Below are positions 36,880 through 48,416 of a DNA stretch of 64,000 bases, piece by piece. The first letter of the stretch is position 1; every line of letters starts with the position of its first letter. Both the position numbers and the translations under genes were made by a program. This stretch comes from Eretmocerus hayati (Eukaryota; Arthropoda; Insecta; Hymenoptera; Aphelinidae): contig CM056741.1 in assembly GCA_029851415.1 (NCBI GenBank), positions 144,696,522-144,760,521 on the forward strand, read 5' to 3'. Below the pieces are notes generated by a model. It did not search any database. It had not been told where the DNA came from and saw only the letters and a program-made list of their open reading frames with translations.

Positions 36880-38110
36880 TGAGTTTTTCTTTCGAGGAAG
36901 CATTTCAGAGAGATTTGGGTCATCTGAAAGGAGATTTTTCCAACAATATCTATTGTTTGATTGGGAGAAAATTTTGATATAGTCGGTTTAAAGATAATTA
37001 AACTGGAGTCCTTTGTGAAAATTCCCTTCCCCTGAAAGAATCTTCATTTGACTAATGTTTTACGGATTTTACGAAAATTTCGTATCAGCCAATCGATTCA
37101 GAATGGCGCATAAGTAAGTCTTGAGGTCATTAAAATTGAGATAAATGAGTCGTAAAGGATGATACGAGGGAAAAATGAATATTAATTCTAATTTTCGACT
37201 ACTTTTTGAGTTATTCGTTTGAGGAAGCTTCTTATAGAGATTCAGGCCATCTAGACTGAGGTTTTTTTAACAACATCCATCGTTCAGTTGAGACGGAATT
37301 ACGATGCAGTGGGTTTGAAAAGGGTTAAAATGAAATTTTTGGTGAAAATTTTGATTTTTTTGAAAATTTGAGATCTGTGGAGATTTTATAAAATTTCGGT
37401 ATTAACCAATCGATAGATAATGCAGAAAAAACCATAGTTTAGGTCATTGAAATTGAGATAAAAGAGTCATAAAAGAAGGTACGAGGAAAAAATGAGTATT
37501 AAGAAAAATTTCCCATTGTTTTTTCAGTTATTCTTTAAAGAAAGCTTTTTAGAAAGATTTGGGCCTTCTAGTCTGAGGTTTTTTTAACAATATCCATCGT
37601 TCGGTTGAGACGGAATTACGATGCAGTGGGTTTGAAAAGGGTTAAAATGAAATTTTTGGTCAAAATTTTGATTTTTTCGGAAATTTGAGATTTGTGAAGA
37701 CTCAATTAAATTTCGGTATTAACCAATCGATAGATAATGCAGAAAAAACCATAGTTTAGGTCATTGGAACTGAGATAAATGAGTCATAAAAGAAGGTACG
37801 AGGAAAAAATGAATATTAAGAAAAATTTCCCATTATTTTTTCAGTTATTCTTTAGAGGAAGCTTTTTAGAGAGATTTGAGCCTCCTAGTCTGAGGTTTTT
37901 TTAACAATATCCATCGTTTGGTTGAGACGGAATTTCGATGCAGTGGGCTTAAAAAGGGTCAAAATGAAATTTTTGGTGGAAATTTTGATTTTTTCGAAAA
38001 TTTGAGATTTGTGAAGATTTTATGAAATTTCGGTATTAACCAATCGATAGATCTTGCAAAAAAAACCATAGTTTAGGTGACTGAATTCGTGGTGAGACCG
38101 TGTGAGAAAA
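36880..38110 (+). repeat. R-B repeat: four tandem units of about 317-326 bp
   Basis: GAGGAAGC-type and GTTGAGACGGAATT landmarks recur at 37287, 37604 and 37921 (317-bp spacing), with a more diverged first unit about 326 bp upstream. Each unit ends in a block like TTTCGGTATTAACCAATCG. The same unit, more diverged, occurs three times at 52500-55560 with a period near 330 bp. Non-coding. Confidence 0.85.
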
Positions 38111-38552
38111 AGATATTTATGTATTAAGAGTCGAAATTTAAGCTGTTTTGCTCTAAAAACCCCATGGATCAAATTTGACTGAGAGCTGAAAGCTGCCAAA
38201 TCACTGGGCTCTCAGAAATTGGATTCTGTACAACATGTAGAAAGCCAAAAGTTGATAAGGTGACCAGTAAAAGAGAAAGCGTGTCCGGTATAAAACAAGA
38301 AACACACACACACACACACGAACACGGACAAATGGGTGCAAAGATGGGTTTCTGGCTGATGTGGAAGACCATTAGGAGGAAAAGTGTTACCTACAATTGA
38401 TAGATTTCGGCGAGAGGAAGAGAATGGTCTAAGCCTTTTTCAGATAAACGGAATTTTGTTGAAGAAAATATTGGATTTAGTAGAAAATTTGATCAAAATT
38501 TTGCTGGTATGAAAACAAAGCTTTCTCTTTAGAGAAAGCAATACCGTGCTGA
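38111..38552 (+). repeat. R-B 3' segment ending in an 8-bp hairpin
   Basis: Aligns with 55540-55976: TCTCAGAAATTGGATTCTG-type words, AGAGAAAGCGTG, a CA run (38306-38321), GGAAAGTGTTACCTAC, then AACAAAGCTTTCTC. Both copies finish with GCTTTCTC TTTA GAGAAAGC, a perfect 8-bp stem with a 4-base loop, and similarity ends there. This is the 3' terminus of family R-B. A matching GCTTTC word lies near the 5' side (36821 and 52338). Confidence 0.75.
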
Positions 38553-39362
38553 GAACGTGACTCTTACCGGCCCGGCGTGAGTTTTTACCAGGTCGGAAAC
38601 TGTACAAACACCAGGTCGCCCGCAAAATTACAGGCGCCATGGATTTTGCCCTTCCCAGCCCTGGTCCTATGGTTGCCAGTACCCAGAACTGCGAAATGAC
38701 GGGCGCCCGTGATTTGATAGTTCTGAGAACGTTATGTATACAGTCGCTGCAGGTGAATCCTCGAGACGCGTGTTATTCAACACAGTCGACCACTGTTATT
38801 ATAACGTTCTCAGAATGGTGCTGCCCTGTACGGGCTCGCCCGGGAATTCACAGACGCGCCCATGAATTCACACCGGCGTTTATACAGTGTATGGTTTGTT
38901 CAGCAGACATCAGCACTCTCGGGAGATACTGATTTTTTGAGGTTAGGTCAGAATGATGATGTGCTGGAACCAAACTGGCTCCAAAATTGAATTCAGCGAC
39001 CCCAAAAACATATAGTATAGGCAAAACAAAGTATGGTTTGATCACCAGGTCCGAATATCATTGGGAAATCATGATTTTTTTAGGTTATGTCAGAACGATG
39101 ATATATTGGGACCAAACTAACCTCGTTTTTGGATTCAGCAACCCCGAAAACATAAGGTTGGTGGTCAAAAGTGGATCCAGTACGGTTTGATTATGATTTT
39201 GGAGCAATTTTGTCAACTCATGCTTTTTTGAGGTTATGTCAAAATCTCGACGTGCTGGAAGCTGGAACAAAACTGACCATGGATTCGGATTTAGCGACCC
39301 CCAAAACATAAAGGTAATATAGTTTGCGAGTTAGGTCAGAACTTTTTTTTTGTGGGGCTGTG

Positions 39363-40024
39363 TAGTACTTAATGAAATACTCAGCAGGTATCTATCAACC
39401 CGAGTATGGAGCTTGAATCAGATAAGCAATCAAAGTCGGCGCCGAAATGTGATAATATGAGAATTATGATTTTATCTTAATTGTGATTGCTCAAAGTAGA
39501 AAAATATTGGCACCAGCTTTACTGAGTGCAATTTCCCGGGTGCTTTCTTTGCTGTGCAAACACGAATAATGCAAAAATTATTTCAAATTTCCTGGGAATT
39601 GCAACGATTATTCAGAGTCGATTTAAATCACTCATTCTCTCATAATTCAACATGAAAATTGAAAAGGATTGTGCGAAGGCCAACTAGTGTTTATTCCTGA
39701 AATAGTAGGTGGGGCGGGTTGGGTTTGTATGATGGGGGAATCTTTGGAGTTTGATGTATGAGATTACAGGTTGATTACAGATTTGAAGATCTTGAGTGGA
39801 TCATACTCTTCATAACTCATCATAAATCAACTTCGGACATTTACGGAGGCATGTCAGTCTATCCTAAGATTACACAGTTAATGTCCAAATATTACCTTCA
39901 CTGTGCAACGTTGACTGTCTCGTTCAGTCAATGCTAGGATTGACTGATTTAGGACAATTATTGTAATAGTTATAACTCGAAGGAGCGTGCAGAGTGACTT
40001 ATTCTACGACTCAGAATGTGGTCA
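39363..40024. other. unassigned spacer
   Basis: No gene or repeat that I can support. Confidence 0.4.
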
Positions 40025-40290
40025 TCGAATCAAAGTATGTCTGAAATATTTGTGTTTTGGACCGATTTGAAGCCTCAAATTAATGTGGTTGCATCGATAA
40101 GAATGAATAAGAACGATTTTATGAGCTTTGTCGCCAATTTACATTGTTTCAAATGACGGGAACAAGTTGGGTATACACTCTTATAAATTCTCGGAAATTG
40201 ATTTTTGGGGAAATCAAGATAGCTCGGAGCCAGTTTGCTGAGATTGGACGAAGCTTAGTTTATTTTGGAGGATTTCAAATGAGCTTTAAC
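40025..40290 (+). repeat. dispersed repeat family R-A, copy 3
   Basis: Aligns with 2955-3235: TTTGGACCG, ATGTGGTTGCA, GATTTTATG, CGCCAATTTACAT, TTCAAATGACGGGAACAAG against TTCAATTATGGGAGAAG, ACACTCTTATA against ACACTCCTGTA, and AGCCAGTTTGCT against ATCCAGTTCGTT. A segment further on (40300-40450) resembles the reverse complement of 45200-45285. Confidence 0.55.
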
Positions 40291-41028
40291 CTTTAGACTG
40301 CCGGCATCTCTCCTAAATAAATTAGTATCTCCATCAAAGTGGAAATATTATTCATAGAAACATTCGATATATCAGGAGGATTATGCGCGGTAACGGGTGG
40401 CTCATATATGAGGAGATCTACCGAACCTTTAATTTTTGGACCATCCGAGAAAAAAAATCTTTTCCCTCCCGTCGCTTTTGAAACCAATTCCATTGTGTTT
40501 TGGTACCTCTAAAATGCGAAAAAAAAACGTTGTGCCTACCATTTTTGAAAGATGTTAATCCTTTGAGAACAATGAGGTGGAATTAGTCTATTACATTTTC
40601 GTCACTTTTAGAGGCTTTTCACATGGATGGATCGTGAGTAGTGGAGTGCGATGGTTGATAAAGACGTTGTTGCACTCGTTTAATCGAATTCCATTCACAG
40701 GATTGAGTCTCTTTCCATTATACTCATCGACTACCATTTTTTCCGCGTTCACAGAGTTGTCGGAGGTATATGCAATTTTTGCCTTTCCCAAAGCTTTCCC
40801 ACTTGAATTATGATAAGTTTGCAGTGTGAAAATGGTGTAAGAACTACATACAAAGTTGACAGCTATAATTTCGATCTGTTACGTTCATCTTTTGCGACCG
40901 GAAAAATCAGCTTTCGGAGGCTGGACAAGTTTCCCGATTTCCTCCCTCAAATAACAATCGTTATAGGCACCTCATTGAACTGCATGATAATTCATCATAC
41001 GTCAAAGTGAAATGGGCAATAGGATTTG

Positions 41029-41429
41029 GGAGCGACATCTGCTCATTATTCGATTAAGGGCATGTGAAAGACAACTTTTACCGACGACCCTAACCATTGA
41101 CAAATCGATTTTTCTCCCGAGTTCTACGGTGAATCTCAAAAAAGTGATTCCAAGTATGGAATCTTTAGAATCAGATCTATCATTCAAAAAAAGAATCGAG
41201 TTGATCGGTTGAATATTGCCTTCAAACTTTGGTTTCGAAGTTGACCATTGCATGAAAAAATACTCACACGCCTGACTTCGAAACCAAAGTTTGAAGGCAA
41301 TATCCAATCAATTAAATCGATTTTTTTTTTTAAATGATAGATCGCATCCGAAAGCTTCCATACTTGGAAGTGCTTTTTCCGAGATCATCCTCAAAAAGTT
41401 CAGAAAATGAGCAGAAGTATGACGTCTCC
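41029..41429. repeat. 401-bp hairpin element
   Basis: The inner arms are nearly perfect. GATATTGCCTTCAAACTTTGGTTTCGAAG-type sequence lies at about 41210-41240 (ending CGAAGTTGACC), and its reverse complement at about 41273-41302. The outer pairing is looser: GGAGCGACATCTGCTCATT near 41029 with AATGAGCAGAAGTATGACG near 41405, and CCAAGTATGGAA near 41151 with TTCCATACTTGG near 41358. The loop is short (about 40 bp). Non-coding. Confidence 0.75.
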
Positions 41430-42220
41430 GAATAGGCCCATGAGTTGCGATTTTGGCTGACTCGAGGTAAGGTTGGGTTAGGTCCGCTACAGCCTATGCA
41501 GCGGACAGCTGTTGTTGTGCGGCAGTATTAAGCAGTTCGCGAGTTTGGAACAGCGCAAAATACTGAATGAACATAAACGCGAGTTGTATTGTCGACAAAC
41601 GACAATGCTGCTTCCCGTAGTCATTGCTTATATTGTGTTCTTCAAGTCAGAGGTGATGTGGATCCAAGTGCAGTTGATATGCACCAGAGTTCCTTATCGG
41701 TTATATGGTATACCACAGTGGTTCATGTTTGGTATGATGATTTACTCATACAGTGCAAAATATAAGCAGAACATGATGAGAGTCGCTTCAAAACTAAGAG
41801 ACAAGTACATTTTGGTAAGCTGACGGGCTGGCTATGCTAGCACTGTACAAATCTGATTTGGTTGCATCGAAACTACAAGTAGTCTGTTCAGTGTACAATA
41901 GCAGTCTCTACTACTGTGAGTAGTTTATTCAGTTGATCGTTGAGCTCTCTCACTTGTTCTAGATGAAATACAGTTCCTCCGATCCAGCATTCAAGATAGA
42001 ATCTGTTCTTGCAGGAAAGAAACAAAATCAAGCGCTGATCATGTCTGAACTATTTGATGTATATACACATGCAATTTATTCATCTAAAGATCAGCTCAAC
42101 AGAAAGCAAACAACGTGCAAGAGTATCTTGGTATTCCAATATTGGCATTGCGCATGAAACAGTAATGAACAGAGGGAGTCGCTCTTCAATAGATTATATC
42201 CTCTCTTTACACTTTCTAAG
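41430..42220. other. unassigned, one featureless open frame
   Basis: A plus-strand frame of 103 residues (41512-41823) has hydrophobic stretches (MLLPVVIAYIVFF) but no family I can name; a decayed transposon or receptor exon are both possible. Nothing else is supported. Confidence 0.3.
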
Positions 42221-42384
42221 CTTTTTTGGAATCCAAAGGTATGAATTGCTCATTTTGATTACCGGTAGCTTTGATCATTTAGCAGATTTAGTACAGTTTG
42301 TGAACACTTTTGGGATCCCAAAGTATAAATTATCCTCTTCCATTACCATAAGCTTCAATCATTTAGCTTATATGCTACACGATC
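42221..42384 (+). repeat. two-unit tandem duplication of about 84 bp
   Basis: CTTTTTTGGAATCCAAAGGT (42221) and CTTTTGGGATCCCAAAGT (42307) begin two parallel blocks. Both continue with AT(G/A)AATT, ATTACC, AGCTT(T/C)(G/A)ATCATTTAGC. The frame is open through both units (FFGIQRYEL and TFGIPKYKL), so the duplication is visible at protein level, but no gene is recognised. Confidence 0.5.
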
Positions 42385-43194
42385 AAAACTACCAGTAATC
42401 AAAGAGAATATATTTATTGAATAAAAATATCTAGCCATCATCAATGAGCAATGATAACAATGTATCAATCCTCCTTAGTTAAACTAGGGTCTCCACTGTC
42501 TGGCAATCTTACTGCTGCAGGAAAGTACTGATGAGAAGAATGTTGACATCATTATCGTGCGACAAATTGGCTAACCCATAATGAGCTTTACCAAAAACAA
42601 TAGCCAAATAATTGTTGACAGTGATTAATATTGACATAGAATCCAAGTCAGTAACTGATGAGAGATTAATAATGTTAAGGTGAGCATCTCAACACATACT
42701 CTCTACTCATATTAATGAGTGAGAACCAATCTTAAGGCCTCGCTTTGACCAAATTCTTGGTAAATTATGGCTTATAACTCTGACTCGTCTCAGGTAGTTT
42801 TTTCATTCTGAAGGTATGTGATAATTGAATTATGCATCTTGCTGTAAAATGTTTTGAATATTTTTTGGTTTTTCAAAATCATCAAGCACATTATTCAAGA
42901 TCTTCTTTCAAGTTTCTGTGGTGTCTTTCAGCAAAATTTCAATGATTGATTTGGCTTTTGAATAGAGAAAATTCTAGATGCTTGATCTAGATTCTTGATT
43001 CAAGCTAGCACATTTATGAAAGAAACTCTTTCAGGTACAGCGATACAATTGAAAGTGTTGTGGCAAGCTAAGCAGCTACGCTACCACTGGTAGTGTAAAT
43101 ACAGCATTTAGACACAGTGAAACTATTTTTTTCAGTACTCTGTACACACAAAAAGTGTATAATTATTTATCCAGAAGTTTAAGTAACTGTTATC
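42385..43194. other. unassigned spacer
   Basis: AT-rich, no gene or clear repeat. Confidence 0.35.
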
Positions 43195-43417
43195 GAAAAA
43201 TGCCACATAAAAAATATATTCAAATGTATATACAAAATGTGAGCATGACAAGAGATGTCACATAGGAAATATACTCAGAGGTATATAAAAAATGTGAACA
43301 ATATTCCTACAACATCAGTAATTCACCTCTGCAAGAATGCCACATAAAAAGTATGCCCAGCACATACACAAAATGTGGGCATAAAAATGAGCGAGGACAT
43401 ACAAAAAATGTACAGAG
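43195..43417 (+). repeat. short tandem/dispersed units interrupted by the Tc1-like element
   Basis: Four degenerate units share ATG(C/T)CACATA, AAAA-TATGC/TATACTC and TATACAAAATGTGAGCAT-like words with spacings of about 50-100 bp (43200, 43255, 43338, and a partial near 43390). The array seems to continue past the inserted element at 44343 (TATATAAAAAGTGTG), which shows that the array is older than the insertion. Confidence 0.5.
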
Positions 43418-43419
43418 TA

Positions 43420-44342
43420 CACTACCGGTCAAAAGTCTGAGGACACCTGGGAATCAAACTGATGATTTTCAGAGTTGGATATCTCAGAACCTATTGGTCG
43501 TAGAGAGGTCTGCGTGGTCGCATTTTGTAGCTCGTATCGAGTACTTCCAAATCTATTTTCTGTATTTTCCGTCCCGCGTATTATACCAGAGACACACGAG
43601 TTAGAAAGATGGATTTTTTTGCAATTTTTCAGGCAAGGTACGAACGCCCGCCAATTTTGGAGAGATTGTTGGATCGCTATGAAACCTATGACATCTTCAA
43701 GCCCATGAAAAAACCTTCAAAATCCGTTTTTGAACTTCTCCCAAAGTGGTTTTGGACTCGAGATCTGACTGATTTCGCTGAGGGTGTTTGTCTCTCAAAA
43801 AATCACACGATAATCCAAAAATGATGAGAAACAGCCCAGTTCAAGGTCGGTAGTTTTGATTTCCTTTGGCAATTTCGATGTTGAGTCAAACTCTTGCAGA
43901 AATGAGGGTCAGATGCCTCAAAACGGGCTGTTTCTCGTCATTTTTGGATTACCGTGTGATTTTTTGAGATACAAACACCCTTAGCAAAATCAGTCATATC
44001 TCGGAACCAGAACCACTTTGGGAGACGTTCAAAAACGGATTTTAAAGGTTTTTTCATGGGCTTGAAGATGTCATAGGTTTCGTAGCGATCCAACAATCTC
44101 TCCAAAATCGGCGGGCGTTCGTACCTAGCCTGAAAAATTGCGAAAAAAGGCATTCTTCTGACTCGTGTGTCTCCGGTATAATACGCGGGACGAAAAATAC
44201 TGAAAATAGATTTGAAAGTGCTCGATATGAGCTACGAAATGCAACCACGCAGAGCTCTCTACGACCAACAGGTTCTGAGATATCCAACTCCGAAAATCAT
44301 CAGTCTGATTCCCAGGTGTCCTCAGACTTTTGACCGGTAGTG
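43420..44342. mobile_element. 923-bp Tc1/mariner-like foldback MITE
   Basis: The ends are CACTACCGGTCAAAAGTCTG and its exact reverse complement, flanked by TA at 43418-43419 and 44343-44344. ACTACCGGTCAAAAGT is a familiar Tc1-type terminus. The arms of about 420 bp remain nearly identical right up to the 80-bp centre near 43840-43920, so the element is an almost complete palindrome. Parallel open frames occur in both arms (71 and 77 residues) because the same sequence is present twice in opposite orientation. They show no DDE transposase motif. Arm similarity suggests it is fairly recent or has been homogenised. Confidence 0.88.
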
Positions 44343-44344
44343 TA

Positions 44345-45412
44345 TATAAAAAGTGTGGAAAGCACCCTCATAACATCAAGTATCCATCAGAATCAAAATC
44401 AGAATGAAGTATCAAGGTTATTCAAGACCATGTCGTGAGTTATGTACAAAAGTTAGGTTACGTCAATTACTATGCTACGTTAGTTGACGTTTTCCCAATA
44501 GCTCCTCCTCTATTATGCATATGTGTGTGTATATATATTTATATAAATATATATTTACACACACACATGTATACGTATGTATGTAGGACCCCTACCCAAC
44601 CTAACTAACTCTCGACAAGATCCCCTCGGTCGGTAAAAGACATCTTTCACATGCCCTTAACGAAGGCTTATGTCCTTTTTTGGAGCGGTGGGCGCGACAA
44701 ATTTTGCAAGTTCAACGGCACAGATCTTCGGCCAAAATAATGTGTCACTGCCAAACGAAGAAGCATTTTTATTGTCTGTTCTTACTCTTCAATTTACCAC
44801 CACCCGACTCATCCTAACTCGAATGTTATTTTTTTGTACATACGAAAAATTGGAGGACGTGAGTATTTTCTGAAAAGTGAGTAACACTTTTCATGGGAGC
44901 ACGACTCTGACCAGGCATCTGAGTTGCTATAAGAACAAATCTCTTATGATGATATCAGGTTCAAGGAGTCAGATGGAATTTTTTCAGATTTTTCGGGACA
45001 GTGTTATTTTCTACAGAGGCTGAAAAGTTCTGGAAGACGCGCAAGTTACACTGAAAAAGTACGAAATTCGACGATTTTTCAATTTGTATCAAGAGCACTA
45101 CATGCGTGTCATAAAAAATCGATAGGGTACCATCCTAGAAACTATAGAAACCATCTGAAAAACATTTTTCCAGGGCGTGAAAGTCCTGGTCTCATCGAAA
45201 TACTGTATGGTACACTGAATGTTAAAGGTTCTGTAGATTTCCTCATATATGAGCCAGGCCGGCAGCCTAAGGGTCAAAATGAGCTAAGGTATAACGTTGA
45301 AAAATATTCAGGTACTCTGTGAAAAATGTTGAATGAAATTCACCAACTAGTCTAGTAAAAATACAACTCTGGGAGTAGTGAGTTTCATCCCATTTCTTGT
45401 AACTTTACAAAC
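44345..45412. other. spacer with a palindromic TG/TA/CA microsatellite
   Basis: At 44522-44572 a run of TG, then TATA with a central TTTATATAAAT, then CA repeats forms a near-perfect palindrome of about 50 bp. The segment 45190-45285 (GGTTCTGTAGATTTCCTCATATATGAG) matches the reverse complement of about 40395-40440. No gene is supported. Confidence 0.55.
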
Positions 45413-45860
45413 GCTTGTAAATTTACCAGTCTCAGAGGGGGTAATAGTTGGATACCAGTATCAGACTGGTAAAATTTTCTGTAAAATCCCCTCGCTCAGG
45501 CTTGTAAATTTCAGCTCAACCGAGCATGCGCGGATCTAAAGTCTGGTCTGCTGGGCCCACGCACAACTAACCTAAAAAGCTCCTCCGCGGTCGAGTGTTT
45601 ATGTCTCGAGCGATGAGTTTTCGACTCGCACGGGTTTTTTACCCTTCCCAAAATTATCGTGGATTAAGATGCTTCATTCCACGACTCAATTTCATTAGAG
45701 AGAGCCCCTGAGTAGCCCGTACGCTTCATTTGAACAAGATTTCTTCAGGTCTGAAATTTACCGTCAGCCGGTAAATGAAATTCACAAGCCGCTTGTAAAC
45801 TTACACATCCCAGCGCGGTATCCAACTATTACCCTCTCTGAGACTTGTAATTTTACATGA
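45413..45860. repeat. 448-bp inverted-repeat element
   Basis: Left CTTGTAAATTTACCAGTCTC, then AGAGGGGGTAATAGTTGGATACC, pairs with GGTATCCAACTATTACCCTC and GAGACTTGTAATTTTACATG on the right. The word CTTGTAAATTT also recurs inside in both orientations. Moderate divergence, non-coding. Confidence 0.65.
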
Positions 45861-46458
45861 AATTTTTTTATAGCGAGGTCCGAGTTAATGAGAGAATGGC
45901 TCAATGAGGGCAAGTAGGGCACACACACACACACCTCAATTATGTTCTATGACACATTAGGAATGTCTTTTCTTGATCGCCAAACGTCAATCATGAAAAT
46001 TTATATTCTCATATATCTTATAAGATTTTATATTTAACATACCCGGAAACATTTTACTCGTTCAATGTTCCACTTGCGCCATAATTTGCTAGACCTAGGT
46101 GGAATACCGATTATTCGCGGAATAGTTCTGACAAATCTCTCAAACAGCCAAATAGTTCGCAATCCTTTATTCTTTAGGATCTTCTCGAATACTGAGGACC
46201 GGGTTGGACCCGGGCGTCGCATGCACAAGGCGTTTGTGGTATATTGTGATTTCTCGAGAAATTCATTCTCCCTGTACATAAAGAGTAGTTGAACTTCGAG
46301 TCGGAACATCCGTGGCTCTGGGGATGTTTGCCAAGTGCTGAGGCGGGCCTCGCAAACTTCTCAACTCATTGATCTCAGTGCAGTGAAGGAGCTCTACGAG
46401 TGGTCATTTTATGAGTGCTCTCTACCTCTTGAAAACCGACGGTGTCGCCTCTAGCGGT
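45861..46458. other. unassigned spacer with a CA run
   Basis: A CA microsatellite at about 45920-45935; otherwise no supported feature. Confidence 0.35.
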
Positions 46459-46782
46459 CCAATCGGTATATTGCCAATAACCATTCCCAAAAACGAAGAG
46501 GAAGGAAACCATTAGTACCGCCACCTGCGGACTATTTTTCTACGAATTCAAATGAAAATTCCACGGAGATCAGTGCAAAATTGAGCCCACAAAAATGCGG
46601 GGACTTTTTCTTAGCGTTGTTGAATTTTTCCCGCAACTTTGTGGGCTCAATTTTGCACCGATCTCGATGAAACTTCTTTTCAAATTTGCAGAAAAATAGT
46701 CCGCCGATGGCGGTCTTGTTGGTTTCCTTCCTCTTGGCTTTCGGAAATTATTATTGGCAATATTGTATGACCAATCTAATGT
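46459..46782. repeat. 324-bp hairpin MITE
   Basis: Arms of about 140 bp pair in order. CCAATCGGTATATTGCCAATAA faces TTATTGGCAATATTGTATGACC with an indel; GAGGAAGGAAACCA faces TGGTTTCCTTCCTC; CGGACTATTTTTCT faces AGAAAAATAGTCCG; GCAAAATTGAGCCCACAAA faces TTTGTGGGCTCAATTTTGC. The loop is about 30 bp near 46610. Non-coding. Confidence 0.78.
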
Positions 46783-47412
46783 TGACACCCCTTGGCATTT
46801 CTTATCTTCGCAAGGTACAAATTGGACCGAAGTTGATTCTCACATGGTTAGACCTTTCGCCTAGGATACTGAAGTGAACAAATCGAGAAAATGGAAAATT
46901 CGTCGCGAACGGGAAAATTTTTTTCAAAATATTCAAGGAAAATAATATTGCGATACGGCACCGTGTAGCTCATCAAATTTGGAGTCCAGAATAACTTAAC
47001 CGATAATTTTTTTTTTGTTCAATTTTCCAGGGAAACTGATAGGAAATTGCTAATTTTGAATTTGGCACCACAATTTTCGTAGAGGTTAGTTGCACCACGT
47101 GTTAGGTATGTAACTTTTAGTATAAGAGTCCAACAATGCGTAAAAATCTGTTTAGTAGTCATGCGATCAAAATTCTCCGATATAGTTCGAAAGGACCCCG
47201 CACCAAATACATTGTTCCTGGGTCTCTGTAATTATTTACGAAACTTGGCACACAGATGAATCGAAATACGTTGAACAAATGTGTCCCGGAAGCTGTGGAA
47301 AATGCAGGCCATTTCAGGTTAGGATCCCGCATCGAACGTCAACATTGACACAGTATACTGTATACAGATAGTATTTTTGCACTCAGCACCTTTTTGCATT
47401 TTTTTGTGGCTT
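46783..47412. other. unassigned spacer
   Basis: No gene or repeat that I can support. Confidence 0.35.
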
Positions 47413-48262
47413 CCCCGATTAGAAATGAACTTCAAGCCTTGATCGAGTTTTGATCAAAGGCTTGATAATATTTATCAAGCCTTGATCAAGAAAACAACTC
47501 CTACTTGATCGAACTTGACGTTATCACTTGAAGTTTCTAGGGAGTTATAGGGCCACTATCTGTTGACAAATTCAACTTAACCTCAAATCCAATATCATCA
47601 ATATTTCAATTTTGAACTCAAATTTGAGAATGAACTGTAACTCACTCCTTTACGGAATTCTTGGTTGATATTTGAATATCCAGGATTATTTTTCCGGAAT
47701 GCGACTACTCCATCAATATATAATTACAGTTAAGATCTGGTTGCTCCGATATTCATTGACTCTCTCTTCGAAACACGAGACTCGCGTGATAAAGGATGAA
47801 ATAAATTTTTTACGGCACTTATTCATGAATATCAACGATCACTAAATCTATTAACGTAATAAAGCATAAGTGATCTTTGCAGTTAGTTCATATCCTATCT
47901 AGGCACAGATATCCTAAGGAGACCTAACCTGAAAGATTATCGGAGTCTATTACTGTTCAGAATATTATAATAGTAATAACAGCATCACGCGTGTCTTTTC
48001 TAAGTCTGCAAAGAGCTGCAAATAATTATAATTCCTCTCTGGGGCCACACAGAACTATAACAAAAATAGGTGACACAGACACGTTTTGCTTCGCGTTGTC
48101 TACAGCACGAGGTAAACAAACGACCAAACATCAAGTGAACATCAAGAAAAAAGTCAAAATTGATCAAGTAGGAGTTTTTTTCTTGATCAAGGCTTAATAA
48201 AAGACTTGATCTAGATTTGATGAAATCTTCAAGCCGCTTGAACATATTTATAATCGGGTTGA
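47413..48262. repeat. 850-bp element with about 110-bp TTGATCAAG-rich inverted termini
   Basis: The left terminus (47413-47520) contains CCTTGATCAAGAAAACAACT and CCTACTTGATCGAACTTGAC. The right (48150-48262) contains the reverse complement of these, ending in ATAATCGGG opposite CCCGATTAG. The palindromic word TTGATCAA recurs inside each arm. The 600-bp interior has no gene. Confidence 0.7.
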
Positions 48263-48416
48263 GGACGCAGTAGCCAGATTTGATACAAATCTCAAAAATT
48301 GAGGTTGAATGATTTATCAACGAAAACCAGGCCTGAATATCGTTTGCTAGCTGTTTTGCAAAAAAATTAGTGAAGTTCATACGAATTAATTCTATGGTCG
48401 GGTGAGTTTTATAATA

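Larger units (their letters stand above)
35874..39362. mobile_element. 3.5 kb element with 430-bp terminal inverted repeats
   Basis: The left end reads CACAGCCCCAC then an A-run and TTCTGACCTAACTC. The right end is the reverse complement (GAGTTAGGTCAGAACT, T-run, GTGGGGCTGTG). The arms (35874-36310 and 38930-39362) contain about three internal repeats of roughly 150 bp each, with GGGTCGCTGAATCC-like and CATAACCTCAAA words. Further inside, ACTGGCAACCAT (36766) pairs with ATGGTTGCCAGT (38671). The core carries the tandem array 36880-38110 and the R-B 3' segment, so it is nested. No transposase frame is visible and no target duplication is evident. Confidence 0.75.

Noticed and set aside
44522..44572. 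AT palindrome as a terminator or replication origin
   Set aside because: It is a compound TG/TA/CA microsatellite; palindromy follows from the repeats.
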